DNA from: Actinomycetes bacterium
GTDB taxonomy: Bacteria > Actinomycetota > Actinomycetes > Actinomycetales > Cellulomonadaceae
Assembly: GCA_023390875.1 (NCBI GenBank)
Contig: JAEWCA010000147.1
Span: 1-6,333, forward strand
DNA length: 6,333 nt
Reading direction: 5' to 3'
In this document: positions 1 through 5,774 of the stretch, in pieces
How the letters are laid out: each line of letters opens with the position of its first letter
Position numbering within the stretch: the stretch's first letter is position 1
The notes under the pieces: model-generated
Database searches by the model: none
Told to the model about the DNA's origin: nothing
The model's input: the letters and a program-made list of their open reading frames with translations, nothing else
Translations under genes and position numbers: made by a program

Positions 1-1940
1 CGCACGGCCGCCCGCCGGCCGCCCCGCCGACGCCCGTCACGCGGGCCGCCCTCGACCCGTCGCTCGTCGCCGGCCGCGGAGCCGACCTCGGCTTCGTCGA
101 GCAGGAGGCCGAGAACGGCGTCACGACCGGCACCGTCATCGGTCCCGACCGCACCGCGTACACGCTCCCCGCCGAGGCGTCGGGCCGCACGGCCGTGAAG
201 CTCGCGCCCGGCCAGTACGTCGAGGTCCGCCTCCCGAAGGCCGCCAACGCGATCACCGTCCGCTACGCGCTGCCCGACGCCCCGGACGGGGGCGGCATCA
301 CGGCACCGCTCGACGTCACGGTCGACGGCGGCGGCAAGCGGACCCTCACGCTCACGAGCCAGTACTCGTGGCTCTACAACCAGTACCCGTTCACCAACGA
401 CCCGAACGCGGGCCTGCTGCACCCCGACTGGTGGATCACCGAGTGCGGCTGCGTTCCCGCCGCGACCACCCCGACCCCGACGATCACGACGCCGTTCCGG
501 CCGATGCACTTCTACGACGAGCAGCGCCTGCTCCTCGGCCGCACGTACCAGGCGGGCCAGACGCTGCGGCTGACGGTGCCCAAGCAGAGCACGGCGGCGT
601 GGACGGTCGTCGACCTGGTCGACTCCGAGCTCGTCGCGCCCCCGAAGGTCCGGCTCAAGGCCGCGAACGTGCTGCTGTTCGGCGCCGACCCGACGGGCCG
701 CAGGGACGCGGCACCGGCGCTCGAGAAGGCCATCGCGTTCGCGCAGCGCCACGACCTGCCCGTCTACGTCCCGCCGGGCACGTACCAGGTGAACCGCCAC
801 ATCGTGGTCGACGACGTCACGATCGAAGGCGCCGGCAGCTGGTACACGATCTTCCAGGGCCGCGAGGTCGCGCTGTCGACGCCCGCGCCCGACGGCTCCG
901 TGCACACGGGCGTCGGCTTCTACGGCAAGGACGCCGCTGCCGGTGGTTCACGGGACGTGCACCTGTCCGGCTTCGCGATCCGCGGCGACGTGCGCGAGCG
1001 GATCGACACCGACCAGGTCAACGGCATCGGCGGCGCGATGAGCGACTCGACGATCGACGGCCTCTACGTCCAGCACACGAAGGTCGGGCTCTGGTTCGAC
1101 GGGCCGATGTCCGGCACCACCATCAGCGACACGATGGTCGTCGACCAGATCGCCGACGGCCTCAACTTCCACACCGGCGTCACGGGCTCGACGGTGCGCA
1201 ACACGTTCGTGCGGAACACCGGCGACGACGGCCTCGCGATGTGGTCCGAGCACACCGAGGACGCCGGCAACACGTTCGACCACAACACCGTGCAGACCCC
1301 GACGCTGGCGAACGGCATCGCGATCTACGGCGGCACCGACAACACCGTCGTGGCGAACCTCGTCGCCGACCCGATCCGCGAGGGCAGCGGCCTGCACGCG
1401 GGCTCCCGGTTCGGTGCCGAGCCGTTCACCGGGTACCTGCGGTTCACCGACAACACGACGGTCCGCGCGGGCACGTACGAGCTCAACTGGAACATCGGGC
1501 TCGGCGCGCTGTGGATGTTCGCCCTCGAACGGGACATCGACGCCGACGTGCAGGTGGTCGGTGACCACTTCCTCGACAACACGTACAACGCGCTCATGCT
1601 CGTGACCGACTGGCCCGTCAAGGACCTGTACTCGATCACGAACGTCCACTTCACCGACCTGCGGGTCGACGGCACCGGCACGTCGGTGCTGAGCGCCCGC
1701 ACCGCCGGCTCGGCGACGTTCACCAACGTCGACGCGCGCAACGTCGGCGCGGTCGGCATCAACAACTGCGGGTCGTTCCTCTTCACGCCCGCGGGGTCGG
1801 AGTTCACGGTGGTCGACGGCGGCGGCAACGACGGCGGCGGCACCACCGGCCCGTGGTTCGCGCCGTGGGAGCTGCCGAACACGATCACGTGCGACGACCG
1901 GCCGCCCGTGGTGACGCCCCCGCCGCCGTCGGCGTGGTGA
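1..1940 (+). CDS. GH87-like mycodextranase / alpha-1,3-glucanase, 5' end missing
   Basis: The frame is open to the left edge (first complete codon at base 3) and gives 645 residues, so the true start lies outside. The GTG at 195 is an internal valine codon. Residues 1-12 are a Pro/Ala-rich linker. About 20-210 look like the beta-sandwich domain that precedes GH87 catalytic domains (EQEAENG near 30; a Trp/Tyr/Pro-rich segment with ECGC near 147). From about 224 a right-handed beta-helix starts with the pectate-lyase-type cap (FGADPTGRRD). The family's acidic triad fits IADGLNF (D385) and GDDGLAMW (D408, D409); the 23-residue spacing matches GH87 enzymes as I remember them. Such enzymes are secreted and cut alpha-1,3 bonds in nigeran or fungal alpha-glucan. 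The protein ends in a proline-rich tail (PPVVTPPPPSAW) with no domain after it. The beta-helix glycosidase assignment is firm; the exact substrate is inferred. Confidence 0.82.
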   Translation, partial: HGRPPAAPPTPVTRAALDPSLVAGRGADLGFVEQEAENGVTTGTVIGPDRTAYTLPAEASGRTAVKLAPGQYVEVRLPKAANAITVRYALPDAPDGGGITAPLDVTVDGGGKRTLTLTSQYSWLYNQYPFTNDPNAGLLHPDWWITECGCVPAATTPTPTITTPFRPMHFYDEQRLLLGRTYQAGQTLRLTVPKQSTAAWTVVDLVDSELVAPPKVRLKAANVLLFGADPTGRRDAAPALEKAIAFAQRHDLPVYVPPGTYQVNRHIVVDDVTIEGAGSWYTIFQGREVALSTPAPDGSVHTGVGFYGKDAAAGGSRDVHLSGFAIRGDVRERIDTDQVNGIGGAMSDSTIDGLYVQHTKVGLWFDGPMSGTTISDTMVVDQIADGLNFHTGVTGSTVRNTFVRNTGDDGLAMWSEHTEDAGNTFDHNTVQTPTLANGIAIYGGTDNTVVANLVADPIREGSGLHAGSRFGAEPFTGYLRFTDNTTVRAGTYELNWNIGLGALWMFALERDIDADVQVVGDHFLDNTYNALMLVTDWPVKDLYSITNVHFTDLRVDGTGTSVLSARTAGSATFTNVDARNVGAVGINNCGSFLFTPAGSEFTVVDGGGNDGGGTTGPWFAPWELPNTITCDDRPPVVTPPPPSAW

Positions 1941-1960
1941 GCAGGGACGGCTGACGCCGC

Positions 1961-2004
1961 GACGGGCGCACCCGGGGATCGAGGACCCCTCGGGTGCGCC
2001 CGTC
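1961..2004. terminator. Hairpin terminator between convergent genes
   Basis: A perfect 14-bp inverted repeat (GACGGGCGCACCCG at 1961-1974, its complement at 1991-2004) encloses a 16-base loop that can add a few more G-C pairs. It lies 20 bases after the glucanase stop and 7 bases beyond the stop of the oppositely oriented YjbR-like gene. It can therefore serve both strands. There is no long T-run, as is usual in GC-rich actinobacteria. Confidence 0.75.
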
Positions 2005-2011
2005 GCCCGTC

Positions 2012-2362
2012 TCACGACCCGGCCGGCGGTCCCATCTCCGGCCGCGTCCGCCGCCACGACGGCGGTGCCGCCCACCACCACGACTCCGCGAGCATCGCCC
2101 GCAACGTCTCCTCGTCGGCCGCCGCGAGCCTGACCAGCAGGTACGCGGTGCCGGCGTGGTGGTCGGTCGTCTGGAACAGGTCCGGCTCCTGCGCGACGAG
2201 CGCGCGCCGCTCGCCGTCGTCCTCGACGCGCACCGTGACGCGCTCGTCGTCCCACATCCTCGCGACCATGTGGTGGTGGAACCACGCGGGCCGCCCCCAG
2301 CTGGTCCGCTCGGTGACGTCGGGCAGCGCGAGCGCGAGCCTGCGCACGTCGTCCTCGTGCAT
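2012..2362 (-). CDS. YjbR/MmcQ-family protein
   Basis: The 116-residue product begins with the typical helix and turn of the family (DDVRRLALALPDVTERTSWGRPAWF, in two parts: residues 4-18 and 19-28). It continues with beta-strands (MVARMW, RVTVRV, RRALVAQEPDLFQTT) and ends with a Trp-rich segment (ESWWWAAPPSW, residues 93-103) like the family's C-terminal helix. YjbR proteins have a small CyaY-like fold and no established enzymatic role; some are thought to bind DNA. I chose the ATG at 2362 because GAGG sits five bases upstream and the length fits the family. In-frame ATGs at 2386 and 2395 would add 8 or 11 residues and cannot be excluded. It is divergent from the small Cys-rich gene and may share its control region, including the LexA-like box. 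Confidence 0.8.
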   Translation of the reverse strand: MHEDDVRRLALALPDVTERTSWGRPAWFHHHMVARMWDDERVTVRVEDDGERRALVAQEPDLFQTTDHHAGTAYLLVRLAAADEETLRAMLAESWWWAAPPSWRRTRPEMGPPAGS

Positions 2363-2423
2363 GCCGACCTCGTCCGTCCCGGCCATGTCACCCATGGTGG
2401 CGATGGAGCCACGGCGACGCCAC

Positions 2424-2439
2424 TCGTACACTTGTTCGA
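2424..2439. promoter_or_regulatory. Putative LexA-binding SOS box
   Basis: TCGTACACTTGTTCGA matches 11 of the 12 defined positions of the actinobacterial LexA site TCGAAC-N4-GTTCGA, known from mycobacteria. The only deviation is one base in the left half. It overlaps the -10 box (2427-2432) and the first base of the ATG of the plus-strand gene, where a bound repressor would block transcription. It also lies 62 to 77 bases upstream of the chosen YjbR-like start on the other strand. The call rests on sequence match and position only. Confidence 0.55.
2427..2432 (+). promoter_or_regulatory. -10 box of a leaderless promoter
   Basis: TACACT fits the actinobacterial TANNNT -10 pattern and ends six bases before the ATG at 2439. 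That spacing would put transcription initiation at the A of the start codon, giving a leaderless mRNA. This agrees with the lack of a Shine-Dalgarno sequence before this ATG. No convincing -35 element is seen. Confidence 0.5.
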
Positions 2440-2720
2440 TGGTCCGGGTCGTCGACTGGTCGAAGTGGCAGCAGACGCCACGCGGCTGGGTCCGTGTCCC
2501 TCCGGCGCGGTGCCCCGCGGGGCACCGGTGGACGACGAACGGCCCGGGCCGGCCGTCCGAGCGGTTCGTCACGTGCGGCTGCACGCTCGACCGGCACCAC
2601 ACGCTGTGGGTGTGCCCGACGTGCGGCATGCACTGCGCGGAGGGCTGCGTGAACACGACGTTGTGGTCGGGTCACACGGTGTCGAGCGGCGTCACCCCGG
2701 AACGTCGCGGCGCGGTCTGA
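2439..2720 (+). CDS. Small Cys/Trp-rich putative zinc-ribbon protein
   Basis: This 93-residue protein has seven cysteines (25, 46, 48, 59, 62, 66, 70) and several histidines. They are grouped as CPAGH (25-29), CGC (46-48), CPTCGMHC (59-66) and C70, which looks like one or two small zinc-binding knuckles. Five tryptophans are spread through it (8, 10, 17, 31, 57), with a sixth at 76. No membrane segment or signal peptide is visible. It resembles small hypothetical proteins of actinobacteria with a Cys-Pro-x-Gly-His start and a later CxxC, but I cannot name a family or function. The start at 2439 is supported by the -10 box six bases upstream and by GC-rich third positions from there on. In-frame ATG 2403 and GTG 2397 lie upstream but would disrupt that promoter. 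The gene stops 20 bases short of the convergent oxidoreductase. Confidence 0.68.
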   Translation: MVRVVDWSKWQQTPRGWVRVPPARCPAGHRWTTNGPGRPSERFVTCGCTLDRHHTLWVCPTCGMHCAEGCVNTTLWSGHTVSSGVTPERRGAV

Positions 2721-2731
2721 GCGCCCGCCGG

Positions 2732-2750
2732 GTCCGACCGTCAGTCGGGC
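2732..2750. terminator. Possible weak terminator hairpin
   Basis: GTCCGAC (2732-2738) and GTCGGGC (2744-2750) can pair with one G-U wobble around a five-base loop. This places a short hairpin at the junction of two convergent genes, 11 bases after the Cys-rich gene's stop and over the last codons of the oxidoreductase gene. It is short for a terminator and could be chance in DNA of this composition. Confidence 0.25.
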
Positions 2751-3130
2751 TCGACGACGTCCAGCTCGACCACGTCGTCCACGTGCATGAGCCCGAGCGC
2801 GGCCCGGGTCCACGCGGGCACGAACCGCAGCCCGTCCTCGCCGTGGTGCCGCACCGGGTGGGCCACGGCGTACACGCGCCGCCGCCGCACGAGGCGCGCG
2901 GGCTGCCCGGCCTCGATGTTGCGCAGCCACTGCACGTCGGGCCCGTACGTGAGCGCGACGGCGAACCCGCGCGCGGTGGGGAACGCCATGATCGGCGTGC
3001 GGTACCGGCGGCCCGACGAGCGGCCCACGTGGTGCAGCGTCGCGAACGGCGGCACGTCGTCCGACAGGCGGCCGAGCAGCGGGTTGGTGAACCGTCGGTT
3101 GACCGTGGTGACCCAGTGGGGGATGGGCAT
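2741..3130 (-). CDS. Ddn-like deazaflavin (F420)-dependent nitroreductase-family oxidoreductase
   Basis: The 129-residue product has the family's fingerprint. An amphipathic N-terminal helix (WVTTVNRRFTNPLLGRL, residues 6-22) is followed by LHHVGRSSGRRYRTPI (32-47), where the GR-SG-R-TP pattern helps hold the F420 phosphate tail. WLRNIEAGQPARL (about 71-83) corresponds to the usual W-x-N-L-x-A-x-P segment. Characterised relatives such as mycobacterial Ddn use reduced F420 to reduce quinones or nitro compounds at the membrane. The substrate here is unknown. Length is slightly below the 140-150 residues common in the family. The start at 3130 is supported by a -10 box six bases upstream (3137-3142) and by the family N-terminus; there is no clear Shine-Dalgarno. 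It is divergent from the HesB-like gene across a 234-base gap. Confidence 0.85.
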   Translation of the reverse strand: MPIPHWVTTVNRRFTNPLLGRLSDDVPPFATLHHVGRSSGRRYRTPIMAFPTARGFAVALTYGPDVQWLRNIEAGQPARLVRRRRVYAVAHPVRHHGEDGLRFVPAWTRAALGLMHVDDVVELDVVEPD

Positions 3131-3136
3131 CGTCCG

Positions 3137-3142
3137 ACGGTA
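3137..3142 (-). promoter_or_regulatory. -10 box of a leaderless promoter for the oxidoreductase
   Basis: Read on the minus strand the hexamer is TACCGT, a TANNNT match, followed by six bases (CGGACG) and then the ATG at 3130. This is the same geometry as at 2427-2439 and predicts transcription starting at the start codon. No good -35 element is apparent. Confidence 0.5.
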
Positions 3143-3345
3143 GCGACGCCCCGGCCGCCGCGCAGCGGCACCGCCCGCCGGACGACGGCCCGCGCGGACC
3201 GTAGTGCCGCCGCGCACCGGTCGCACGCGTTCCCGCGAGGTCTTCACACGACGTCTCGCCCAGCGGGCCCCAGTTGCCGGTCGCACGCCGGCGTGGTGAC
3301 GGTGGAGGCGTCCGACGGCGTCGCCCGCGAGGGTGGCGTCCCCCC
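3143..3345. other. Intergenic stretch between divergent genes
   Basis: This part of the gap between the oxidoreductase and HesB-like genes shows no convincing gene. It holds a 12-base direct repeat, CCGGTCGCACGC, at 3217-3228 and 3277-3288, with starts exactly 60 bases apart. The promoter of the HesB-like gene should lie here, but no clear TANNNT/TTGACA pair was found. Confidence 0.4.
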
Positions 3346-3357
3346 GGAGGAGAGGAG
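3346..3357 (+). promoter_or_regulatory. Ribosome binding site of the HesB-like gene
   Basis: GGAGGAGAGGAG is an extended purine-rich Shine-Dalgarno region ending seven bases before the GTG at 3365. It fixes that GTG as the start rather than any codon in the long open frame upstream. Confidence 0.75.
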
Positions 3358-3364
3358 AGCCGCT

Positions 3365-3670
3365 GTGCTCACCCTGACCGAGAACGCCCGCTCGACCGTC
3401 CGTGACCTCACCACCCAGGCGGGTCTGCCCGACGACACGGGCGGCCTGCGGATCGCCGAGCAGGCGACGGGCGGCTTCGAGCTCGCCCTCGTCGCGCGGC
3501 CCGCGCCGGGCGACGACGTGGTGACCGACGGCACGGCCCGCGTGTACGTCGACCAGGGCGCGTCCGTCGCGTTGGCCGACCAGGAGCTCGACGTCGACCA
3601 GTCCGCGCCGGGCGCGAGCTTCACGCTGGCCCCGCAGTGGGCGGCACGCCAGGGCCTGCCCGAGCTCTGA
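3365..3670 (+). CDS. HesB/IscA-like (Fe-S biosynthesis fold) protein without cysteines
   Basis: The GTG start gives 101 residues. LTLTENARSTVRDLTTQAGL (2-21) is the typical first helix of HesB-like proteins. It is followed by GGLRIAEQATGGFELALV (26-43), a conserved PAPGDDVV turn (46-53), and ARVYVDQGASVALADQELDV (58-77), which matches the A-type carrier segment 'vyvD..sa..l.g..lDy'. A-type carriers such as IscA hold iron or an Fe-S cluster with three conserved cysteines, one mid-protein and a CxC near the C-terminus. This protein has no cysteine at all, and the CxC region is replaced by FTLAPQWAARQG. It therefore has the fold but not the known ligands. Similar cysteine-free actinobacterial proteins are often labelled HesB; their function is not known. 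A terminator follows eight bases after the stop codon, so it is probably transcribed alone. Confidence 0.8.
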   Translation: MLTLTENARSTVRDLTTQAGLPDDTGGLRIAEQATGGFELALVARPAPGDDVVTDGTARVYVDQGASVALADQELDVDQSAPGASFTLAPQWAARQGLPEL

Positions 3671-3677
3671 CCGCACG

Positions 3678-3720
3678 ACGAAGGGGTGAGGAACCGTGAC
3701 CCGGTTCCTCGCCCCTTCGT
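3678..3720. terminator. Strong bidirectional terminator
   Basis: An 18-bp inverted repeat (ACGAAGGGGTGAGGAACC at 3678-3695; partner arm 3703-3720) has a single G-U wobble and a seven-base loop. It starts seven bases after the HesB-like stop codon and lies 12 bases beyond the stop of the convergent FMN reductase. A short T-run (3723-3725) follows on the plus strand. Confidence 0.85.
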
Positions 3721-3731
3721 GGTTTCCTGCG

Positions 3732-4352
3732 TCAGCTGCCGCCGAGCAGCTGCTCGAACGACGGCACCGCGTCGTACAGCCCGGCGGGCGCCGACGGCTC
3801 GCGGTCCGCGACCTCCTCGGCGAGCTGCCGCCCGGCCCGGCGGATGCGGGCGGGCAGCGGGTTCGCGTCGTCGCCGCCCGCGGTGGCCCAGTCGTCGGTC
3901 GCCGCGAACACGGCGGTCGGCACCACGTCGGCCCGCAGGTACGCGAACAGCGGCCGCATCGCGTACTCGAGCGCGAGCGAGTGCCGTCCGGTGCCGCCGG
4001 TCGCGCCGAGCAGCACGGGCCGGTCGACGAGGGCGTCCTTGTCGAGGACGTCGACGAACGACTTGAACAGCCCCGAGTACGACGCCGAGAACACGGGCGT
4101 GACGGCGATGAGGCCGTCGGCGGCCGCGACCTGCTCGAGGACGGGCACGAGGTCGCCCGACGCGAACCCGGTGAGGGTCATGTTGACGATCTCGTGCGCG
4201 ACGTCCCGCAGGTCGACCGACTGCACGTGCGCGGTGATGCCGCGCGCGGCGAGCTCGGCGACGGTGGCCTCGGCGAGCCGGTCGGCCAGCAGCCGGGTCG
4301 ACGACGGCTGGCTGAGCCCGGCGGAGATGACGACGATCGAGCGGTCGCTCAT
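3732..4352 (-). CDS. CE1759-type FMN reductase, partner of the luciferase-like monooxygenase
   Basis: The 206-residue product has the flavodoxin-like NAD(P)H:FMN reductase fold. VVISAGLSQPSSTRLLAD (7-24) is the FMN phosphate-binding loop. The segment VTPVFSASYSGLFKSFVDVL (84-103) matches the family's P-x-Y/F-x-x-S-x-S-G-x-K/L-K region. GATGGTGRHSLALEYAMRPL (116-135) is the third flavin-contacting region. These enzymes use NAD(P)H to make reduced FMN for a partner monooxygenase. The upstream neighbour is such a partner, and I recognise the pair as like CE1758/CE1759 of Corynebacterium efficiens. The ATG at 4352 is preceded by AAGGA three bases away and by AGGAAG further upstream. Only 40 bases separate it from the monooxygenase gene, so it is very probably the second gene of one operon. 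Confidence 0.88.
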   Translation of the reverse strand: MSDRSIVVISAGLSQPSSTRLLADRLAEATVAELAARGITAHVQSVDLRDVAHEIVNMTLTGFASGDLVPVLEQVAAADGLIAVTPVFSASYSGLFKSFVDVLDKDALVDRPVLLGATGGTGRHSLALEYAMRPLFAYLRADVVPTAVFAATDDWATAGGDDANPLPARIRRAGRQLAEEVADREPSAPAGLYDAVPSFEQLLGGS

Positions 4353-4392
4353 CGTTCCTTCTTCCTGAGGTGTCTGGCTGGTGCTGATGGGC

Positions 4393-5568
4393 TCAACGCG
4401 TGACGGCGTCGGCTGCTTCCACGTCGTCCTCGGCGGTCTTGCCGGTCCAGTGGTCGGTCGCGGTGACGGTCGACGCGGGCAGCGTGCCGGCGGCGCGGGC
4501 GGCGGCGACGCGCTCGGCGTGCGACGGCGGGTTCGCGGGGACGTGCTCGGGGCGGGCGGACTCGGCCTCCCGACGCAGCACCGGGACGACCTCCTCGGCG
4601 AGGATGTCGATCTGCTCGAGCACGGTCTTGAGGGGCAGGCCGGCGTGGTCCATGAGGAACATCTGCCGCTGGTAGTGCCCGACCTTCTCGCGCAGCGCGC
4701 CGTACCGGTCGATGACCTGCTGCGGGCTGCCGACGGTCAGGGGCGTGTCGCGCATGAAGTCCTCGAGCGACGGGCCGTGCCCGTACACGGGTGCGACGTC
4801 GAAGTACGGCCGGAACTCCTTGACCGCGTCCTGCGACTTCGCCCGCATGAACACCTGCCCGCCGAGCCCGACGATCGCCTGGTCGGCCTGCCCGTGCCCG
4901 TAGTGCTCGAAGCGCTGGCGGTAGAAGTTGACCATCTGCGCGGCGTGGTCGATGGGCCAGAAGATCGCGTTGTGCAGGAACCCGTCGCCGTAGTACGCGG
5001 CCTGCTCGGCGATCTCGGGGGACCGGATCGAGCCGTGCCACACGAACGGCGGGACGCCGTCGAGCGGGCGGGGCGTGGAGGTGAAGCCCTGCAGAGGCGT
5101 GCGGAACTTGCCCTGCCAGTCGACGACCTCCTCCTCCCAGAGGCGGCGCAGCAGCGCGTAGTTCTCGATGGCGAGCGGGATGCCCTGGCGGATGTCCTGG
5201 CCGAACCACGGGTAGACGGGGCCGGTGTTGCCGCGGCCCATCATGAGGTCCATGCGCCCGTCGGAGATGACCTGGAGCATCGCGTACTCCTCGGCCAGCC
5301 GCACGGGGTCGTTGGTGGTGATCAGCGTGGTCGCGGTGGACAGGACGATGTTCTTCGTCGTGCCCGCGAGGTAGCCGAGCATCGTGGTGGGGGAGGACGG
5401 CACGAACGGCGGGTTGTGGTGCTCGCCGGTCGCGAACACGTCCAGCCCGGCCTGGTCGGCGTGCTGCGCGATGGTGAGCATCGCGCGGACGCGCTCGGTG
5501 TCGTCCGGGGTGTGGCCGGTCGTCGGGTCGGTGGTGACGTCGCCGACGGTGAAGATGCCGAACTGCAT
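4393..5568 (-). CDS. CE1758-type luciferase-like, FMN-dependent monooxygenase
   Basis: The 391-residue product has the bacterial-luciferase (LLM) TIM-barrel signature. It starts with the strand MQFGIFTVGD, then has ADQAGLDVFATGEHHNPPF (37-55), the conserved E-H-H motif at the flavin site. NIVLSTATTLITTNDPVRLA (73-92), DGRMDLMMGRGNTGPVYPWF (103-122) and PPFVWHGS (173-180) follow. These enzymes use reduced FMN, supplied by the reductase encoded just downstream, and O2 to oxidise an organic substrate; the substrate cannot be read from sequence. The last roughly 55 residues (from about 335, RESARPEH-like through TDHWTGKTAEDD) form an acidic, Ala-rich tail beyond the barrel. The ATG at 5568 has GAGG six bases upstream and the canonical N-terminus; an upstream in-frame ATG at 5652 would add 28 basic residues unlike the family. 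Confidence 0.9.
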   Translation of the reverse strand: MQFGIFTVGDVTTDPTTGHTPDDTERVRAMLTIAQHADQAGLDVFATGEHHNPPFVPSSPTTMLGYLAGTTKNIVLSTATTLITTNDPVRLAEEYAMLQVISDGRMDLMMGRGNTGPVYPWFGQDIRQGIPLAIENYALLRRLWEEEVVDWQGKFRTPLQGFTSTPRPLDGVPPFVWHGSIRSPEIAEQAAYYGDGFLHNAIFWPIDHAAQMVNFYRQRFEHYGHGQADQAIVGLGGQVFMRAKSQDAVKEFRPYFDVAPVYGHGPSLEDFMRDTPLTVGSPQQVIDRYGALREKVGHYQRQMFLMDHAGLPLKTVLEQIDILAEEVVPVLRREAESARPEHVPANPPSHAERVAAARAAGTLPASTVTATDHWTGKTAEDDVEAADAVTR

Positions 5569-5589
5569 GATGCGCCTCGCTCGTCTCGT

Positions 5590-5621
5590 CCTGGATCCCC
5601 AGGTTTCCATGCGTTTGCATG
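5590..5621. promoter_or_regulatory. Pair of short inverted repeats, possible operator
   Basis: Two perfect short palindromes lie in front of the monooxygenase gene. CCTGG-ATCC-CCAGG is at 5590-5603 and CATGC-GTTT-GCATG at 5608-5621. Both have 5-base arms and a 4-base centre, and their centres are 18 bases apart. They sit 22 to 53 bases upstream of the ATG, where a repressor could act. The second has the AT-rich core and GC-rich surroundings typical of an operator. The promoter itself is not clear. Confidence 0.3.
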
Positions 5622-5726
5622 TACTGCCGCTCCAACCGGGGACCCCCCGCACCTATTCCCCGGCACCCCACGGTGACACGAACCGCCCGGAACCTCCCAC
5701 GATGCGCGTCGCCCCGGGCATCCGGT

Positions 5727-5741
5727 TAGCGTGAGTCACGC
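5727..5741 (+). promoter_or_regulatory. Candidate -10 box overlapped by a 13-bp palindrome
   Basis: TAGCGT (5727-5732) fits TANNNT and lies 42 bases before the response-regulator start. It is overlapped by the palindrome GCGTGA-G-TCACGC at 5729-5741. An operator on top of a -10 box would suit repression or autoregulation. No -35 element is obvious, so this is a weak promoter call. Confidence 0.3.
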
Positions 5742-5774
5742 CCGGGGGTCGGGCAGGTGGGGGAGGTCGGTGCC

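Noticed and set aside
195..197. GTG as the start of the glucanase
   Set aside because: The same frame is open and protein-like back to the left edge, including a linker and the start of the beta-sandwich domain, and there is no ribosome binding site.
1961..2004. Considered as a recombination or attachment site because of the long inverted repeat
   Set aside because: It sits exactly between two convergent stop codons with no integrase or mobile gene nearby, so a terminator explains it.
948..2285. Long minus-strand open frame opposite the glucanase
   Set aside because: It is an Arg/Ala/Val-rich mirror of a strongly supported gene, has no recognisable domain and would cross the terminator at 1961-2004.
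2388..2930. 180-codon minus-strand frame covering the Cys-rich gene
   Set aside because: It is Arg/Ala-rich without any motif and overlaps the end of the oxidoreductase gene in another frame. The plus strand has organised Cys motifs and a promoter.
1994..3364. Upstream part of a long plus-strand open frame that joins the HesB-like gene
   Set aside because: Its composition is that of antisense GC-rich sequence (Arg/Pro/His/Val-rich), it runs opposite two supported minus-strand genes, and the strong Shine-Dalgarno at 3346-3357 marks the real start at 3365.
4381..5676. 431-codon plus-strand open frame opposite the monooxygenase
   Set aside because: The opposite strand encodes a clear luciferase-family protein. 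This frame has no domain and exists because stop codons are rare at this GC content.
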